NCBI GenBank assembly: GCA_964494345.1
Contig: CAZBSI010000006.1
Coordinates: forward strand, 115,526 to 179,525
Length of the DNA: 64,000 nt
Direction: 5' to 3'
Source: DTKD01 sp964494345
GTDB lineage: Bacteria; Armatimonadota; UBA5829
In this document: positions 24,623 to 33,694 of the stretch, piece by piece
Layout: each line of letters starts with the position of its first letter
Position numbering within the stretch: the first letter of the stretch is position 1
Notes under the pieces: generated by a model
Seen by the model: only the letters and a program-made list of their open reading frames with translations
The model's database searches: none
What the model was told of the DNA's origin: nothing
Translations under genes and position numbers: made by a program

Positions 24623-26308
24623 ATGTTACACACGCTGAGGCCGTGGGTCAAACAAAACGCGGCGCTCTACGTTGGAAAAATCGCGCTCCTAGTTGCGTTC
24701 GTTGCGCTGGTGTCGTGTTGTGCATTTGCGTCGAACGGGATTACGCTGCAGATCAAAGATCTGCCGCTGAAGGATGTCGTGATGCTTCTTACTCAGCAGA
24801 GCGGCACAAATTTCGTCATTGCAGATGAATCGAAGCTGGAAAAGAGAGTGACAGCGACCCTTAATAATGTGTCACTTCCTAAGGCTCTCGATTATATAGT
24901 CAAGGGCGCTGGAGTCTCCTACAAAAAGATGGATGACGGGACCTATATCATCGGTGGCGCCATTGAGGACGAAATTACCTCGGTGCCGATTCCTGTAGAG
25001 CTGCCTCCGGTGGAGTATTATGACACGCCTGCGCCTGCTGCCAAGACCTGGACATCGATCAAGCTGGTTCACTCCAGACCGAGCGAGCTGTTGCGGCTGA
25101 TGGGCTGGCAGGGCGCCAATCCGATGCCAAACTGCGAGACTATCTATCCGGACATGACCAAACCTCGCGGGGCCAATATCAAAACTACGCCCGGCGGAAC
25201 GACGGTGATTTCCACTCCGTTTGGAGACACCATGCCGGTTGGTGGAGCGACTGCATCACCTAACAATCAGCCTGTGGCTCCGACTGTAGACTATCGAGCT
25301 ACGTCATCTGACGCAGGTAGAGTGGCCGACCGCGGTCTGGAGGCCGGACAACTCACAACTCCCCCTGGTTATACCCGTCCGACCAGAGCCGATGGGGCTC
25401 AGCCGGCCACTCCCGCGACCAGGCAGAGCAGTACATCTTCCAGCAACCAGAACTTCCTGTGGCCGGATGGCATAGACAACGCCGTCCCATTCGATTTGGA
25501 TAACTCGATTATAGTTAAAGGCGAGGAGCAAGGCATTCAGGACTTCAAAAACATCATCAGAATGCTCGACGTGCCTCCGAAACAGGTCTCGATCAAGGCG
25601 GAGTTTGTCGAGGTCTCAACCAACGATGTCAAGGCTTTCGGTATCGACTGGAGCATTGATAAGCTAAACGAGAGTTTCTCAGCTCCTCTGAGCGGCAGCG
25701 CCGGTAATGTTGTGCTGGGTTTTGCCACTGGCAACCTTACTGCCACTTTGCGCACTCAGTTGACCAGGGATATCGGTCGCGTTATCAACTCGCCGATTAT
25801 TTCCACTATCAACAACCAGAATGCGTATATATCGATCAACTCCGATATTCCGTATTGGACAACTTATAGCACCATCACGGGCACGGGTAACATTATTGAG
25901 CAGTCCCAGCCTAACTTTATTACTATTGACACTCACCTCAACGTACTGCCGAGAGTTAACGGCGATGGGACTATCACGATGACCCTCAGCCCTGGCGTGG
26001 CCGACACCGGTAACATCGTTACCGGGCCTGATCAAACTCAGATTCCTGAGCAGCGCAACCAGGAACTCTTTACGCAGAGGCGCGTGGCCAATGGTGAGAC
26101 AATCGTGATTGGCGGGTTTATCCGCAAAAACGATTCAAACAGCATTACCAAGATCCCGATTCTCGGGGACCTACCGATTATAGGAAGCCTGTTCAGGGGC
26201 ACGTCCCGAACGACTACCGATCGAGAGCTGTTGATATTCGTCACGCCGACGATTATCCCGGATTCCACTTCCGGTTCGGTGGCGGTCGGAGGCAACCTGA
26301 TTCCGTAG
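24623..26308 (+). CDS. pilQ: type IV pilus secretin PilQ
   Basis: PilQ forms the outer-membrane channel through which the pilus passes. The protein has a signal peptide, an STN/N0 domain (ITLQIKDLPLKDVVMLLTQ and NVSLPKALDYIVKG, residues about 35-105), a proline-rich linker, and an N1-like KH domain (FDLDNSIIVKG to VSIKAEFVEV, about 290-340). The C-terminal secretin domain includes NSPIISTINNQNAYI and PILGDLPIIGSLFRG, ending LLIFVTPTII. I chose ATG 24623 because GGAGGAGG lies upstream; a longer frame from TTG 24578 is less likely. No AMIN domain is visible. Confidence 0.95.
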   Translation: MLHTLRPWVKQNAALYVGKIALLVAFVALVSCCAFASNGITLQIKDLPLKDVVMLLTQQSGTNFVIADESKLEKRVTATLNNVSLPKALDYIVKGAGVSYKKMDDGTYIIGGAIEDEITSVPIPVELPPVEYYDTPAPAAKTWTSIKLVHSRPSELLRLMGWQGANPMPNCETIYPDMTKPRGANIKTTPGGTTVISTPFGDTMPVGGATASPNNQPVAPTVDYRATSSDAGRVADRGLEAGQLTTPPGYTRPTRADGAQPATPATRQSSTSSSNQNFLWPDGIDNAVPFDLDNSIIVKGEEQGIQDFKNIIRMLDVPPKQVSIKAEFVEVSTNDVKAFGIDWSIDKLNESFSAPLSGSAGNVVLGFATGNLTATLRTQLTRDIGRVINSPIISTINNQNAYISINSDIPYWTTYSTITGTGNIIEQSQPNFITIDTHLNVLPRVNGDGTITMTLSPGVADTGNIVTGPDQTQIPEQRNQELFTQRRVANGETIVIGGFIRKNDSNSITKIPILGDLPIIGSLFRGTSRTTTDRELLIFVTPTIIPDSTSGSVAVGGNLIP

Positions 26309-26338
26309 GCTTGCCCGCAAATAGAGATGTGGATGTTC

Positions 26339-26364
26339 GGGGGATTGCAGGCAGGCAATCCCCC
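26339..26364 (+). terminator. hairpin terminator after pilQ
   Basis: GGGGGATTGC pairs with GCAATCCCCC across a 6-base loop, 31 bp after the pilQ stop. A T-tract is nearly absent, so it may pause or bound the transcript rather than be a classic intrinsic terminator. Confidence 0.55.
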
Positions 26365-26423
26365 TTCGCCTGTACCGGGGAAGAGGTATAATAGTAAATC
26401 CAAATGGTATGTGCGAGGGTCAG

Positions 26424-27515
26424 ATGGTTGATATTCGAGTTGATTTAGGGGAGCGCGCCTACACGATAAGTATTGAGCCTGGGGGGCTTGAGATGCTCGG
26501 TGAAGTGGTCGGCGACAGCAGTCCCACGGGTGTGCTGGTCGTGTCGAACCCCGTCGTTGCCAGACACTACGGAGAAGTCGTGATTAAAAGTCTGAACGAG
26601 GCAGGCCTGAGCGCTCAATTGTTTTGTGTGTCGGCTGGGGAGCGTTTCAAAACCCTGACTACGGTTAGGAAGATATATGATTCTATGCTGCAAGCTCGGA
26701 TCGATCGCAAAGGCGCCGTAGTTGCGTTGGGCGGCGGAGTAGTCGGCGATATGGCAGGTTTCGCGGCGGCGACTTATCTTCGCGGCATAGATTTCCATCA
26801 GGTCCCCACCACTCTTCTGGCTCAGGTAGATGCAGGCGTGGGAGGAAAGGTCGCGGTCGATTTGCCGCAGGGCAAGAACCTGGTCGGGGCGTTTCATCAG
26901 CCCAGGTCTGCGCTAATCGATACCCGCACCCTGAACACTCTGCCTGCGCGCGAACTGCGCTGCGGTTTGGCTGAGATGGTCAAGCATGGTATAATCTACG
27001 ATCAAGAATATTTCGCTTTTCTCAACAGAAACGCCGCTTATTTGCTTAGAAGACGAGAGGGCGAAATGGTCTGTGCGGTGAGCAGGTCTGTGGAAATAAA
27101 GCGCGATATAGTCGTGGCAGATGAGCGGGAAATCGGCCTGCGGGGCATACTTAATTACGGCCACACTATCGGCCACGCTGTGGAAATGCTCGGCGGCTAT
27201 GGGCGATATCGTCACGGGGAAGCGGTCTCTATAGGAATGGTGACCGAAGCTCTGCTTGCGGAGCGCGAATCTATAGCCGGGCCTGGGCTGGCTAAAGAAG
27301 TGGCTGAATCGCTGATTAGAATGCGTCTGCCGGTCAATTTGGACCCATCACACGCCACAGCGGAGGTAGTTCGGGCGGTCGAGTTGGATAAAAAGACCCT
27401 GGGCGGTGTGTTCAGGCTGGCGCTGCCGAGTAGAATTGGTGAATGTTCGATAGTCGAAATCAGCCGGCACTCACTTGCTGGTGCAATAGAGGCTCATAAG
27501 GCTATGCAGTTGTAG
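26424..27515 (+). CDS. aroB: 3-dehydroquinate synthase
   Basis: AroB converts DAHP to 3-dehydroquinate, the second step of the shikimate pathway. Signatures are ALGGGVVGDMAGFAAATYLRG (NAD and substrate binding), PTTLLAQVDAGVGGKVAVDL, GKNLVGAFHQP, and the zinc ligands in LNYGHTIGHAVE and RHGEAVSIGM. The start at 26424 has GAGGG 4-5 bases upstream; an in-frame ATG at 26409 would add five residues. A TATAAT at 26387-26392 may be its -10 box. No other shikimate gene is adjacent. Confidence 0.95.
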   Translation: MVDIRVDLGERAYTISIEPGGLEMLGEVVGDSSPTGVLVVSNPVVARHYGEVVIKSLNEAGLSAQLFCVSAGERFKTLTTVRKIYDSMLQARIDRKGAVVALGGGVVGDMAGFAAATYLRGIDFHQVPTTLLAQVDAGVGGKVAVDLPQGKNLVGAFHQPRSALIDTRTLNTLPARELRCGLAEMVKHGIIYDQEYFAFLNRNAAYLLRRREGEMVCAVSRSVEIKRDIVVADEREIGLRGILNYGHTIGHAVEMLGGYGRYRHGEAVSIGMVTEALLAERESIAGPGLAKEVAESLIRMRLPVNLDPSHATAEVVRAVELDKKTLGGVFRLALPSRIGECSIVEISRHSLAGAIEAHKAMQL

Positions 27516-27516
27516 T

Positions 27517-27590
27517 AAAAGCAGATTTCTCACTTCGTTCGAAATGACATAGGACTGGACATAAGGCGGCGATCTCCGAATCGCCAGCCC
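27517..27590 (-). repeat. family A core (minus orientation) and family B hairpin
   Basis: An inverted family A copy (27517-27549) follows the aroB stop by 2 bp. A family B hairpin follows at about 27563-27585, with arms GGCGAT and ATCGCC around CTCCGA. Confidence 0.75.
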
Positions 27591-27601
27591 AGTATAAAAA
27601 G

Positions 27602-27793
27602 ATGCGAACAAACTGGCTGGATATACTACTCACACTCTGGGTCGTGCTGGCAGCGGCGGCATTTTTAGCGCCAATGGCGCTCGGCAGGGAAATAGTGGAA
27701 CCTGAACTGGTGAGTCGTTGCGTATATCTGTGTGTAGTTGCGGCTGGATTATTCGGCCTGGCTGTCAGGGTATTCCGATCTGACAAGCAGTAG
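27602..27793 (+). CDS. small membrane protein, unknown function
   Basis: A 63-residue protein with two probable transmembrane helices (about 7-27 and 40-57) and a basic C-terminus (RVFRSDKQ). It ends 15 bp before the DUF362 start codon, so it could be the first gene of that operon. Its ribosome-binding site is weak and its 5' side abuts dispersed repeats, so a chance ORF is not excluded. I recognise no family. Confidence 0.5.
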   Translation: MRTNWLDILLTLWVVLAAAAFLAPMALGREIVEPELVSRCVYLCVVAAGLFGLAVRVFRSDKQ

Positions 27794-27808
27794 CAAAAGG
27801 AGTTGGAA

Positions 27809-28903
27809 ATGAGTCGATCTAAGGTTGCGGTTTTGAAGACCACCCCGGAGAGCGCCGTAGAGGATTACGGCAAACTGATGAAGCTGGCCGATTTCGAGAC
27901 CGCGCTTCCCAAGGACAAGGATACGATCCTCAAGATCAACATATCCTGGCACTACTATTTTCCCGCCTGCTCCACCACTCCGTGGCAACTGGATGGCGTC
28001 ACCAGGGCGCTAAAGGACGCGGGTTATAAGAACCTGATCCCCGCACAAAACCGCACCGTCGTAGTAGATCCCAAGCTGGGCGCTAAAAACAATCACCTCG
28101 ACACCGTTATCGAAAAGCACGACCTGGAGTTTATGTACCTCTACGAGGAAGGTGTCAACTGGATCAAATACGAGCCTAAGGCGAAGATGCTGGTGCTGGA
28201 TAAGGTCTTTCCGGAGGGCATTCTGATCCCGGACGTGATGCTCGACAAAAACGCCGTGCATCTGCCCACCCTCAAGACCCACGTATTTACGACTATGACC
28301 GGGGCTATGAAAAATGCGTTCGGCGGGTTGCTGCGCGACAATCGCCACTGGACCCATTCGGTTATCCACGAAACCCTGGTCGATTTGCTTGCCATTCAAA
28401 AAGAAATTCACCCCGGCCTGTTGGCAGTTACAGATGGCACCATTGCCGGCGACGGCCCTGGTCCGCGGGCTATGGTTCCTAAGATCAAAAATTATATTCT
28501 CGCCAGCGCTGATCAGGTTGCTATCGACGCTATCGCAGCCAAGATGATGGGCTTCGATCCGATGAACCTCAAGTTCCTCCGCCTCGCACACGAGCAGGGC
28601 CTCGGATGCGCGGATGTCAAGGAAATAGAGGTCGTTGGCGAGGACATATCAGATGTGAACTTCCATTTTCACGATAAACAGGAGACATTTGCCAGCCGTG
28701 GCCAAAAGCTGATCTACCACGGGCCGCTGAAGCCTCTGGAGAACTTCCTGCTCAGAAGCTGCATTGCGCCGTGGTCTTACTATGCGTCCAGGCTGTATCA
28801 CGACGGCTACTGGTACCCTTGCAAAGGCAAGCCCAGGGTCGAGGCTATTCTAAAAACCGAATGGGGTAAGCTGTTTTCCAGTTACGGGAGGACTGACTCT
28901 TGA
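27809..28903 (+). CDS. DUF362 domain-containing protein
   Basis: This 364-residue protein carries the DUF362 signature LPTLKTHVFTTMTGAMKNAFGG (near residues 150-171), with the conserved Lys-Asn. Later come GDGPGPRA and ASADQVAIDAIAAKMMGFDP, also typical. No ferredoxin cluster is attached, unlike many DUF362 proteins. The role is unknown; links to metal or cofactor handling and redox enzymes have been proposed for the family. ATG 27809 has AAAGGAG upstream; a TTG at 27803 is in frame. Its stop overlaps the start of the kinase gene. Confidence 0.85.
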   Translation: MSRSKVAVLKTTPESAVEDYGKLMKLADFETALPKDKDTILKINISWHYYFPACSTTPWQLDGVTRALKDAGYKNLIPAQNRTVVVDPKLGAKNNHLDTVIEKHDLEFMYLYEEGVNWIKYEPKAKMLVLDKVFPEGILIPDVMLDKNAVHLPTLKTHVFTTMTGAMKNAFGGLLRDNRHWTHSVIHETLVDLLAIQKEIHPGLLAVTDGTIAGDGPGPRAMVPKIKNYILASADQVAIDAIAAKMMGFDPMNLKFLRLAHEQGLGCADVKEIEVVGEDISDVNFHFHDKQETFASRGQKLIYHGPLKPLENFLLRSCIAPWSYYASRLYHDGYWYPCKGKPRVEAILKTEWGKLFSSYGRTDS

Positions 28904-30600
28904 TCGGAAAGATCATAAACTACCGATATGAAGTGCTGGAGAATATCGGCGAAGGCTCAATATTTACGGCATATAAGGCGCGCGACAAAGTTCTTAACCG
29001 GCTCGTCGCTCTCAAGTGCCTGAATTCGCCTTTCGTCGACGATTCAATATTTGCAGGGGCTGTTCGGTCGGGCTACCAGAACGCCGCCGGATTGGATCAT
29101 CCCAGCATCGCAGCAGTGCTGAACGCCGATCCTGCCACCGATGACCCGTTCGTGGTCTGTGAATTTGTTCGCGGCATGAATATAAAGGAGCGAATATCCC
29201 GCGCCGAGGCGATGCACGTTTCTACTGCTCTGGATATAATCGTGTTGGTGTTAGGGGCGCTGGAGTATGCGCATTCAAATCGGGTAGTGCACGGCGATTT
29301 GCGGCCGCAGGATATTATCGTCAGCCCGGATGGCGAGGTCAAGGTTACGGATTTTGGCCTGGCATCTGCGCTTAGAGCCTGCCCGCAGATAACCGACAAG
29401 CTGGGAATGAGGTCGATTCATTATGAAGCCCCGGAGGTTGCCGAAGGCGCGGCGCCGTCTGCGGTCTCCGATTTATATTCTGTGGGCGTCATATTATACG
29501 AAATGTTGACCGGGTCGCTGCCGTTCGATGGAGCCACTGCAGTAGCGGTCGCTCTGAATCGAACAAAAAATACCCCTGCGGCGCCGCGTAGTCTGAACAC
29601 CGCCGTGCCAAAGTCTCTCAGCGATCTTGTTATGAGGGCCATCGACAAATCTCCATCGCAGCGTTTTTCATCTGCGACTGAAATGCTGGCCGACTTGCGC
29701 GCTCTCCGAGACGCATTGCGGCTGGGCAAGCCCATCACCGTCCCACAACCCAGTGTCTCGTCAAACGCTCGCAAGACGCAGATCGACGAGGAAACTGAAG
29801 ACGATGGCCTGCTTTCGAGATCATCATATCTTTGGTTAATTGTTGGTTTCGTTCTTGTGGTCGCGCTGGCGGGCGGGTTGACTCGGGCGTTAATCAGCAG
29901 GGATGTCAAGCTGGATGTGCCTTTGCTAATAGGCAAATCAATTGAAGAGGCGCGAGATGTAGCTCACGAAGCAGGCTTCACCCTCGAACAGGACGAGCCA
30001 GGCGAGGTCTACAGCAACGACTATGAAGAGGGTAAGATCGCTGTCCAATTCCCCATTGCCCACGCGCGTGTGGCTAAGGACAAGGCTACGATCAAATTCA
30101 AATTAAGCAAAGGTCCCAGCGCGAAGCCCGTTCCTGATATGCTCGGTCTGCCGGAGGCAGAGGCATATAGAGTGGCCGAAGATGCAGGCTTCCTGATAAG
30201 TAAACTGACTACGGAATACAACGAGAAAATTCCGATCAACTCGGTAATAAGACAGGACCCAGAGAAGGGGTCGATGGCTCCGCCGCAAAGCTCCGTCTCG
30301 CTGGTCATAAGCCTGGGGCCGAAGCCGGAACAACCGTCGACTTCCACCCCCGATAGCAGTGGTCCCTCCGGGCCGAGGGGCGAGGAGCGCAGTTTCCAGA
30401 TCGCGGTGACTGTGCCGCCTGACGTTGATGGCCAGCAGGAGGTTCGGATAGTGGTCAACGATAGTCGTGGCGCGACGACCGCTGTGCAGGAATATCATGA
30501 TCCTGGCGAGAAATTCAGCGAGACCGTGACCGCATTCGGCAGCAACGTGCGTATAAGGGTCTACGTAGGGGGCCGTTTGGCAAGCGACGACCGGTATTAG
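28900..30600 (+). CDS. PASTA-domain Ser/Thr protein kinase with degenerate catalytic motifs
   Basis: Layout: cytoplasmic kinase domain (about 8-270), transmembrane helix (about 310-332), two PASTA domains (about 338-475) that in relatives bind muropeptides, and a C-terminal beta domain as in clostridial PrkC proteins. The ATP lysine is kept (VALK, K39) and DFG is intact (151-153). However, the Gly loop reads GEGSIF with its third Gly lost, the alphaC Glu position holds Ala54, the catalytic loop is HGDLRPQD rather than HRDLKPEN, and its Mg-binding Asn is Asp138. Activity may be weak or absent. The TTG start overlaps the DUF362 stop. The kinase-rpe order matches Firmicutes, but prpC and rsgA are missing. 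Confidence 0.9.
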   Translation: MIGKIINYRYEVLENIGEGSIFTAYKARDKVLNRLVALKCLNSPFVDDSIFAGAVRSGYQNAAGLDHPSIAAVLNADPATDDPFVVCEFVRGMNIKERISRAEAMHVSTALDIIVLVLGALEYAHSNRVVHGDLRPQDIIVSPDGEVKVTDFGLASALRACPQITDKLGMRSIHYEAPEVAEGAAPSAVSDLYSVGVILYEMLTGSLPFDGATAVAVALNRTKNTPAAPRSLNTAVPKSLSDLVMRAIDKSPSQRFSSATEMLADLRALRDALRLGKPITVPQPSVSSNARKTQIDEETEDDGLLSRSSYLWLIVGFVLVVALAGGLTRALISRDVKLDVPLLIGKSIEEARDVAHEAGFTLEQDEPGEVYSNDYEEGKIAVQFPIAHARVAKDKATIKFKLSKGPSAKPVPDMLGLPEAEAYRVAEDAGFLISKLTTEYNEKIPINSVIRQDPEKGSMAPPQSSVSLVISLGPKPEQPSTSTPDSSGPSGPRGEERSFQIAVTVPPDVDGQQEVRIVVNDSRGATTAVQEYHDPGEKFSETVTAFGSNVRIRVYVGGRLASDDRY

Positions 30601-30624
30601 TAACCTGAGATAGGGGCTTATGTA

Positions 30625-31299
30625 ATGGTTAACGATAAAGTTAAGATATTTCCATCCCTGCTCGCGGCGGATTTTGCCAACCTCAGCGACGCTGTGAAGA
30701 GTTTGCAAGGCTCCTCGGCGGATGCCATACATTGTGACATAATGGACGGCAGATTTGTGCCAAATATCTCGTTTGGGCCGATGCTGGTCAAGGCGATCAA
30801 GCCGCACACGCCGCTTCCGTTGTGCTGTCATCTTATGATTGAGCACCCGGAGGAATATATTGACGCATTCGTTGAGGCGGGCGCGGTAGAGATCAGCGTG
30901 CATGCGGAGGCGTGTATCCATCTGCATAGGGTTATTCAGCAGATCAAGGCCGCCGGGGTTCATGCGGGAGTTGCGCTCAATCCATCGACTCCGCTTTGTG
31001 TGGTGGAAAATATAATGTCCGACCTGGATATGCTGCTGGTTATGACTGTGAACCCGGGCTTTGGCGGACAGAGTTTCATTGCGGAGATGCTTCCAAAGAT
31101 CGCTATGGCGCGGCAGATGGCCGATGAACTGAACCCCGATCTTGACATCGCTGTAGACGGTGGCATCGATGTCGAGACGGCAGGGGCGGTGGTGGAGGTT
31201 GGCGCCAATATTCTGATAGCGGGCACATCGGTGTTCGGTGACAGCGATGGGGTTATCGAGGCGTGTGCGAAGCTGAGAACTGCGGCAGAGGGTGACTGA
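30625..31299 (+). CDS. rpe: ribulose-phosphate 3-epimerase
   Basis: Rpe interconverts ribulose-5-phosphate and xylulose-5-phosphate in the pentose phosphate pathway; ribulose-5-phosphate also feeds RibBA encoded downstream. Signatures are FPSLLAADFANL (residues 7-18), HCDIMDGRFVPNISFGP with the metal-binding His and Asp, CHLMIEHPE, MTVNPGFGGQSF and DGGI. The ATG has GAGATAGGGG upstream. Its stop overlaps the start of the next small membrane-protein gene by 1 bp. Confidence 0.96.
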   Translation: MVNDKVKIFPSLLAADFANLSDAVKSLQGSSADAIHCDIMDGRFVPNISFGPMLVKAIKPHTPLPLCCHLMIEHPEEYIDAFVEAGAVEISVHAEACIHLHRVIQQIKAAGVHAGVALNPSTPLCVVENIMSDLDMLLVMTVNPGFGGQSFIAEMLPKIAMARQMADELNPDLDIAVDGGIDVETAGAVVEVGANILIAGTSVFGDSDGVIEACAKLRTAAEGD

Positions 31300-31661
31300 T
31301 GCACGACGTGATCCAATGGATAGCCGCGCTTGGGATGATCCTGGTCGGGGTTGTCTTTCTAATCGAGCTTAAAAAGTGGAGATCGCTCGGCCGAATTATG
31401 CCCCGTGGCCAGAAAGTGCTGCGCGTGCTGTTGATTTTGTGCGTCGAAGCATTATTTCTGATGATGATCTTCGGGCCGAGTCTCACAAGTCGAAAAGACC
31501 CAATCGGTTCTCTTCTTTATTGGAGCATTTGCCTAATACTCGGCTTCGGCGTGGTGGTGCTGGCTGCGTTGGACCTCAAAGCGGTGCTGGGGCAATATAC
31601 GCAACTCAGCAGGCAACTTATGCGCGACCTGGGCAAGACGACGGACGATGACTGTGAATGA
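31299..31661 (+). CDS. small membrane protein between rpe and ribD
   Basis: A 120-residue protein with three probable transmembrane helices (about 5-23, 43-62 and 73-93) and a charged C-terminus. It overlaps rpe by 1 bp and ribD by 14 bp, so tight translational coupling supports it being real. I recognise no family. A link to riboflavin is suggested only by position. Confidence 0.72.
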   Translation: MHDVIQWIAALGMILVGVVFLIELKKWRSLGRIMPRGQKVLRVLLILCVEALFLMMIFGPSLTSRKDPIGSLLYWSICLILGFGVVVLAALDLKAVLGQYTQLSRQLMRDLGKTTDDDCE

Positions 31662-32742
31662 CGCCGACTACATGCGACTTGCCCTGAGACTAGCCAGACG
31701 CGGCAGAACCAGCCCTAACCCTATGGTCGGGGCCGTTGTTGTAAAAGACGGAGCAGTAGTCGGCAAGGGGTTTCACCCCAAAGCCGGCGAACCTCACGCC
31801 GAGATATTCGCTCTGAACGAGGCCGCCGAGCGAACTGATGGAGCCACGATATACGTCACCCTCGAACCCTGCTGCCACCAGGGCCGCACCCCGCCGTGTG
31901 TCGATGCCATTATAAAAGCGGGCATCACACGAGTCTGCGCGGCGATGGCAGACCCCGATCCTAAAGTGGCGGGTAAAGGTTTTGACATTCTCAGGCAGGC
32001 AGGAATCGAGGTCGACTGCGGTCTTCTGGAAGCTGAAGCAAGGTCGCTGAACGAGGCGTATATCAAACACCGCGTCATGGGTATGCCGCTGGTTATCTTA
32101 AAGTCCGCAATGAGCCTCGACGGCAAGATTGCCACCCGTACAGGTGACTCCAAATGGATCACAAGTGAACCTTCCAGAGCTTTTGCGCATAAGATTAGAC
32201 GGGGGGTGGACGCGATCGTAGTAGGCGGCAACACCGCCCGCATCGACAATCCCGCCCTGACGGCGCGAGTCGGTCGCAGGGTATACTACCCAACTCGCGT
32301 GATTCTCAGCGAAAGCGGCAGGGTGCCGGATGATCTCGCTATGTTCGATTTGCCCGGAGATACCATCGCCGCCGTATCGAGTCGGGCAGATAAGTCTGCA
32401 ATTAAGAAACTTAGCGAGGCCGGGGCGCGTATATTGATGTTGAAAGATCTTGGCGGGCGGGCTTCGGTCGCTGATTTAATGCGTCAACTCGCCGAGCTTG
32501 GCCATCTGTCCGTGCTTATCGAAGGCGGCGGGGAGGTTGCTGCGAGAGCGCTGGAGGAGAGGGTTGTAGATAAAATAGCCTTTTTCTTTGCGCCTAAGAT
32601 CATCGGCGGCCGAGACGCAGTCACTTCGATAGCCGGCCCTGGTGTAGAGAAAGTGGCGGATGCGATAGGCGTTGAAAGAATTAAAGTCAGGCGCACCGGC
32701 GGAGATATAATGGTCGAGGGCTACGTGGTCTATCCAGGCTGA
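31648..32742 (+). CDS. ribD: bifunctional riboflavin deaminase/reductase RibD
   Basis: RibD deaminates and then reduces the pyrimidine intermediate of riboflavin synthesis. The N-terminal cytidine-deaminase-like domain has SPNPMVGAVVV, the zinc motif HAE (near residue 50) and PCCHQGRTPPC (about 75-85). The C-terminal reductase domain (about 145-364) has LKSAMSLDGKIAT, WITSEPSR, VGGNTARIDNP and LIEGGGEVAA. Length 364 is normal. It overlaps the preceding membrane-protein gene by 14 bp. I saw no FMN riboswitch upstream. Confidence 0.96.
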   Translation: MTVNDADYMRLALRLARRGRTSPNPMVGAVVVKDGAVVGKGFHPKAGEPHAEIFALNEAAERTDGATIYVTLEPCCHQGRTPPCVDAIIKAGITRVCAAMADPDPKVAGKGFDILRQAGIEVDCGLLEAEARSLNEAYIKHRVMGMPLVILKSAMSLDGKIATRTGDSKWITSEPSRAFAHKIRRGVDAIVVGGNTARIDNPALTARVGRRVYYPTRVILSESGRVPDDLAMFDLPGDTIAAVSSRADKSAIKKLSEAGARILMLKDLGGRASVADLMRQLAELGHLSVLIEGGGEVAARALEERVVDKIAFFFAPKIIGGRDAVTSIAGPGVEKVADAIGVERIKVRRTGGDIMVEGYVVYPG

Positions 32743-32774
32743 CACCGGCGCCGTATGCGTGATAAGATAACATA

Positions 32775-33407
32775 ATGTTTACTGGATTAATCGAGGAAAT
32801 GGGGACGGTGCGGAGCTTGGCCCGCGGTGCAGTTGGCAAGCTCGTGGTCACCTGCGAAAAAACCGCCGCGGAGATCGCAGTAGGTGACAGCGTGGCGGTC
32901 AATGGCGCGTGCCTGACAGCGACTTCCATAAACGGCAGCGAGGTCTGTTTCGATGCAGTTGCGGAGACTCTGTCCAGAACCACACTCGGCGACCTGCGCG
33001 CGCCGGATAAAGTTAACCTCGAAACCAGTCTTAAAGCCGGCAAAGCCCTTGGTGGACACTTCGTGCTTGGTCACGTCGACGGCGTCGGCACGATTGACTC
33101 GGTGCAGACGATTGGCGAATCGAAAGTTATAGGATTCAGGGCGCCCGGTAACGTGTTAAGATACGTGGTGGAAAAAGGCTCAATAGCCATAGATGGCATT
33201 AGCCTCACCGTGGCGTCGTGCGACGATTCCGGCTTTGAAATAGCGGTGATTCCGCACACTTTAGAGGCCACCACGCTTCAAAGCAAGCGCCCGGGGGATA
33301 AAGTAAACCTGGAAACAGACATCCTCGGCAAATACGTCGAGAAGTTTCTAGGCAAAGAAACCGGCAGTGTGACCGAAGACCTGCTGCGGCAGGCTGGGTT
33401 TATGTAA
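32775..33407 (+). CDS. ribE: riboflavin synthase, alpha chain
   Basis: This enzyme dismutates two lumazine molecules to riboflavin. The start MFTGLIEEMGTV is diagnostic. The two lumazine-binding halves are visible: SVAVNGACLTAT and GHFVLGHVDG in the first, SIAIDGISLTVA and DKVNLETDILGKYVEK in the second. It lies 32 bp after ribD. A 287-bp space with dispersed repeats separates it from ribBA. Confidence 0.96.
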   Translation: MFTGLIEEMGTVRSLARGAVGKLVVTCEKTAAEIAVGDSVAVNGACLTATSINGSEVCFDAVAETLSRTTLGDLRAPDKVNLETSLKAGKALGGHFVLGHVDGVGTIDSVQTIGESKVIGFRAPGNVLRYVVEKGSIAIDGISLTVASCDDSGFEIAVIPHTLEATTLQSKRPGDKVNLETDILGKYVEKFLGKETGSVTEDLLRQAGFM

Positions 33408-33468
33408 TTGTCCGTTTACCGTGATTCTGCGCACGGAATGACAAGTAGAGGAGAAATCAGCGCCCCAA

Positions 33469-33630
33469 TGTCATTTCGAGCGCAGCGAGAAATCTGCTTT
33501 TAAGGTATTTCCGCGGTGGCAATTCGGAGATTGCCACCTATCTATAATATAGTTTCATATCGAGTGCGCGGCATCGTCGTTTCGAACGCGCACCTATGTC
33601 ATTTCGAACGAAGTGAGAAATCTGCTTTTC
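33469..33630 (+). repeat. two family A cores and a family B hairpin within the rib operon
   Basis: Family A cores lie at 33469-33501 and 33597-33629. Between them a family B hairpin in reverse orientation (about 33514-33538) has arms GGTGGCAAT and ATTGCCACC; compared with the other copies, a G-C pair has become A-T on both arms. A third partial A head lies near 33578. Confidence 0.8.
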
Positions 33631-33694
33631 CAAACAAAAAGCACCTCTCACATTAAATAAATAACTATCATGAGTAACGATTGAAGGGAACCTT

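Noticed and set aside
33408..33694. FMN riboswitch before ribBA
   Set aside because: No AGGGGCAGGG or other RFN-box sequence is seen; the gap is explained by dispersed repeats.
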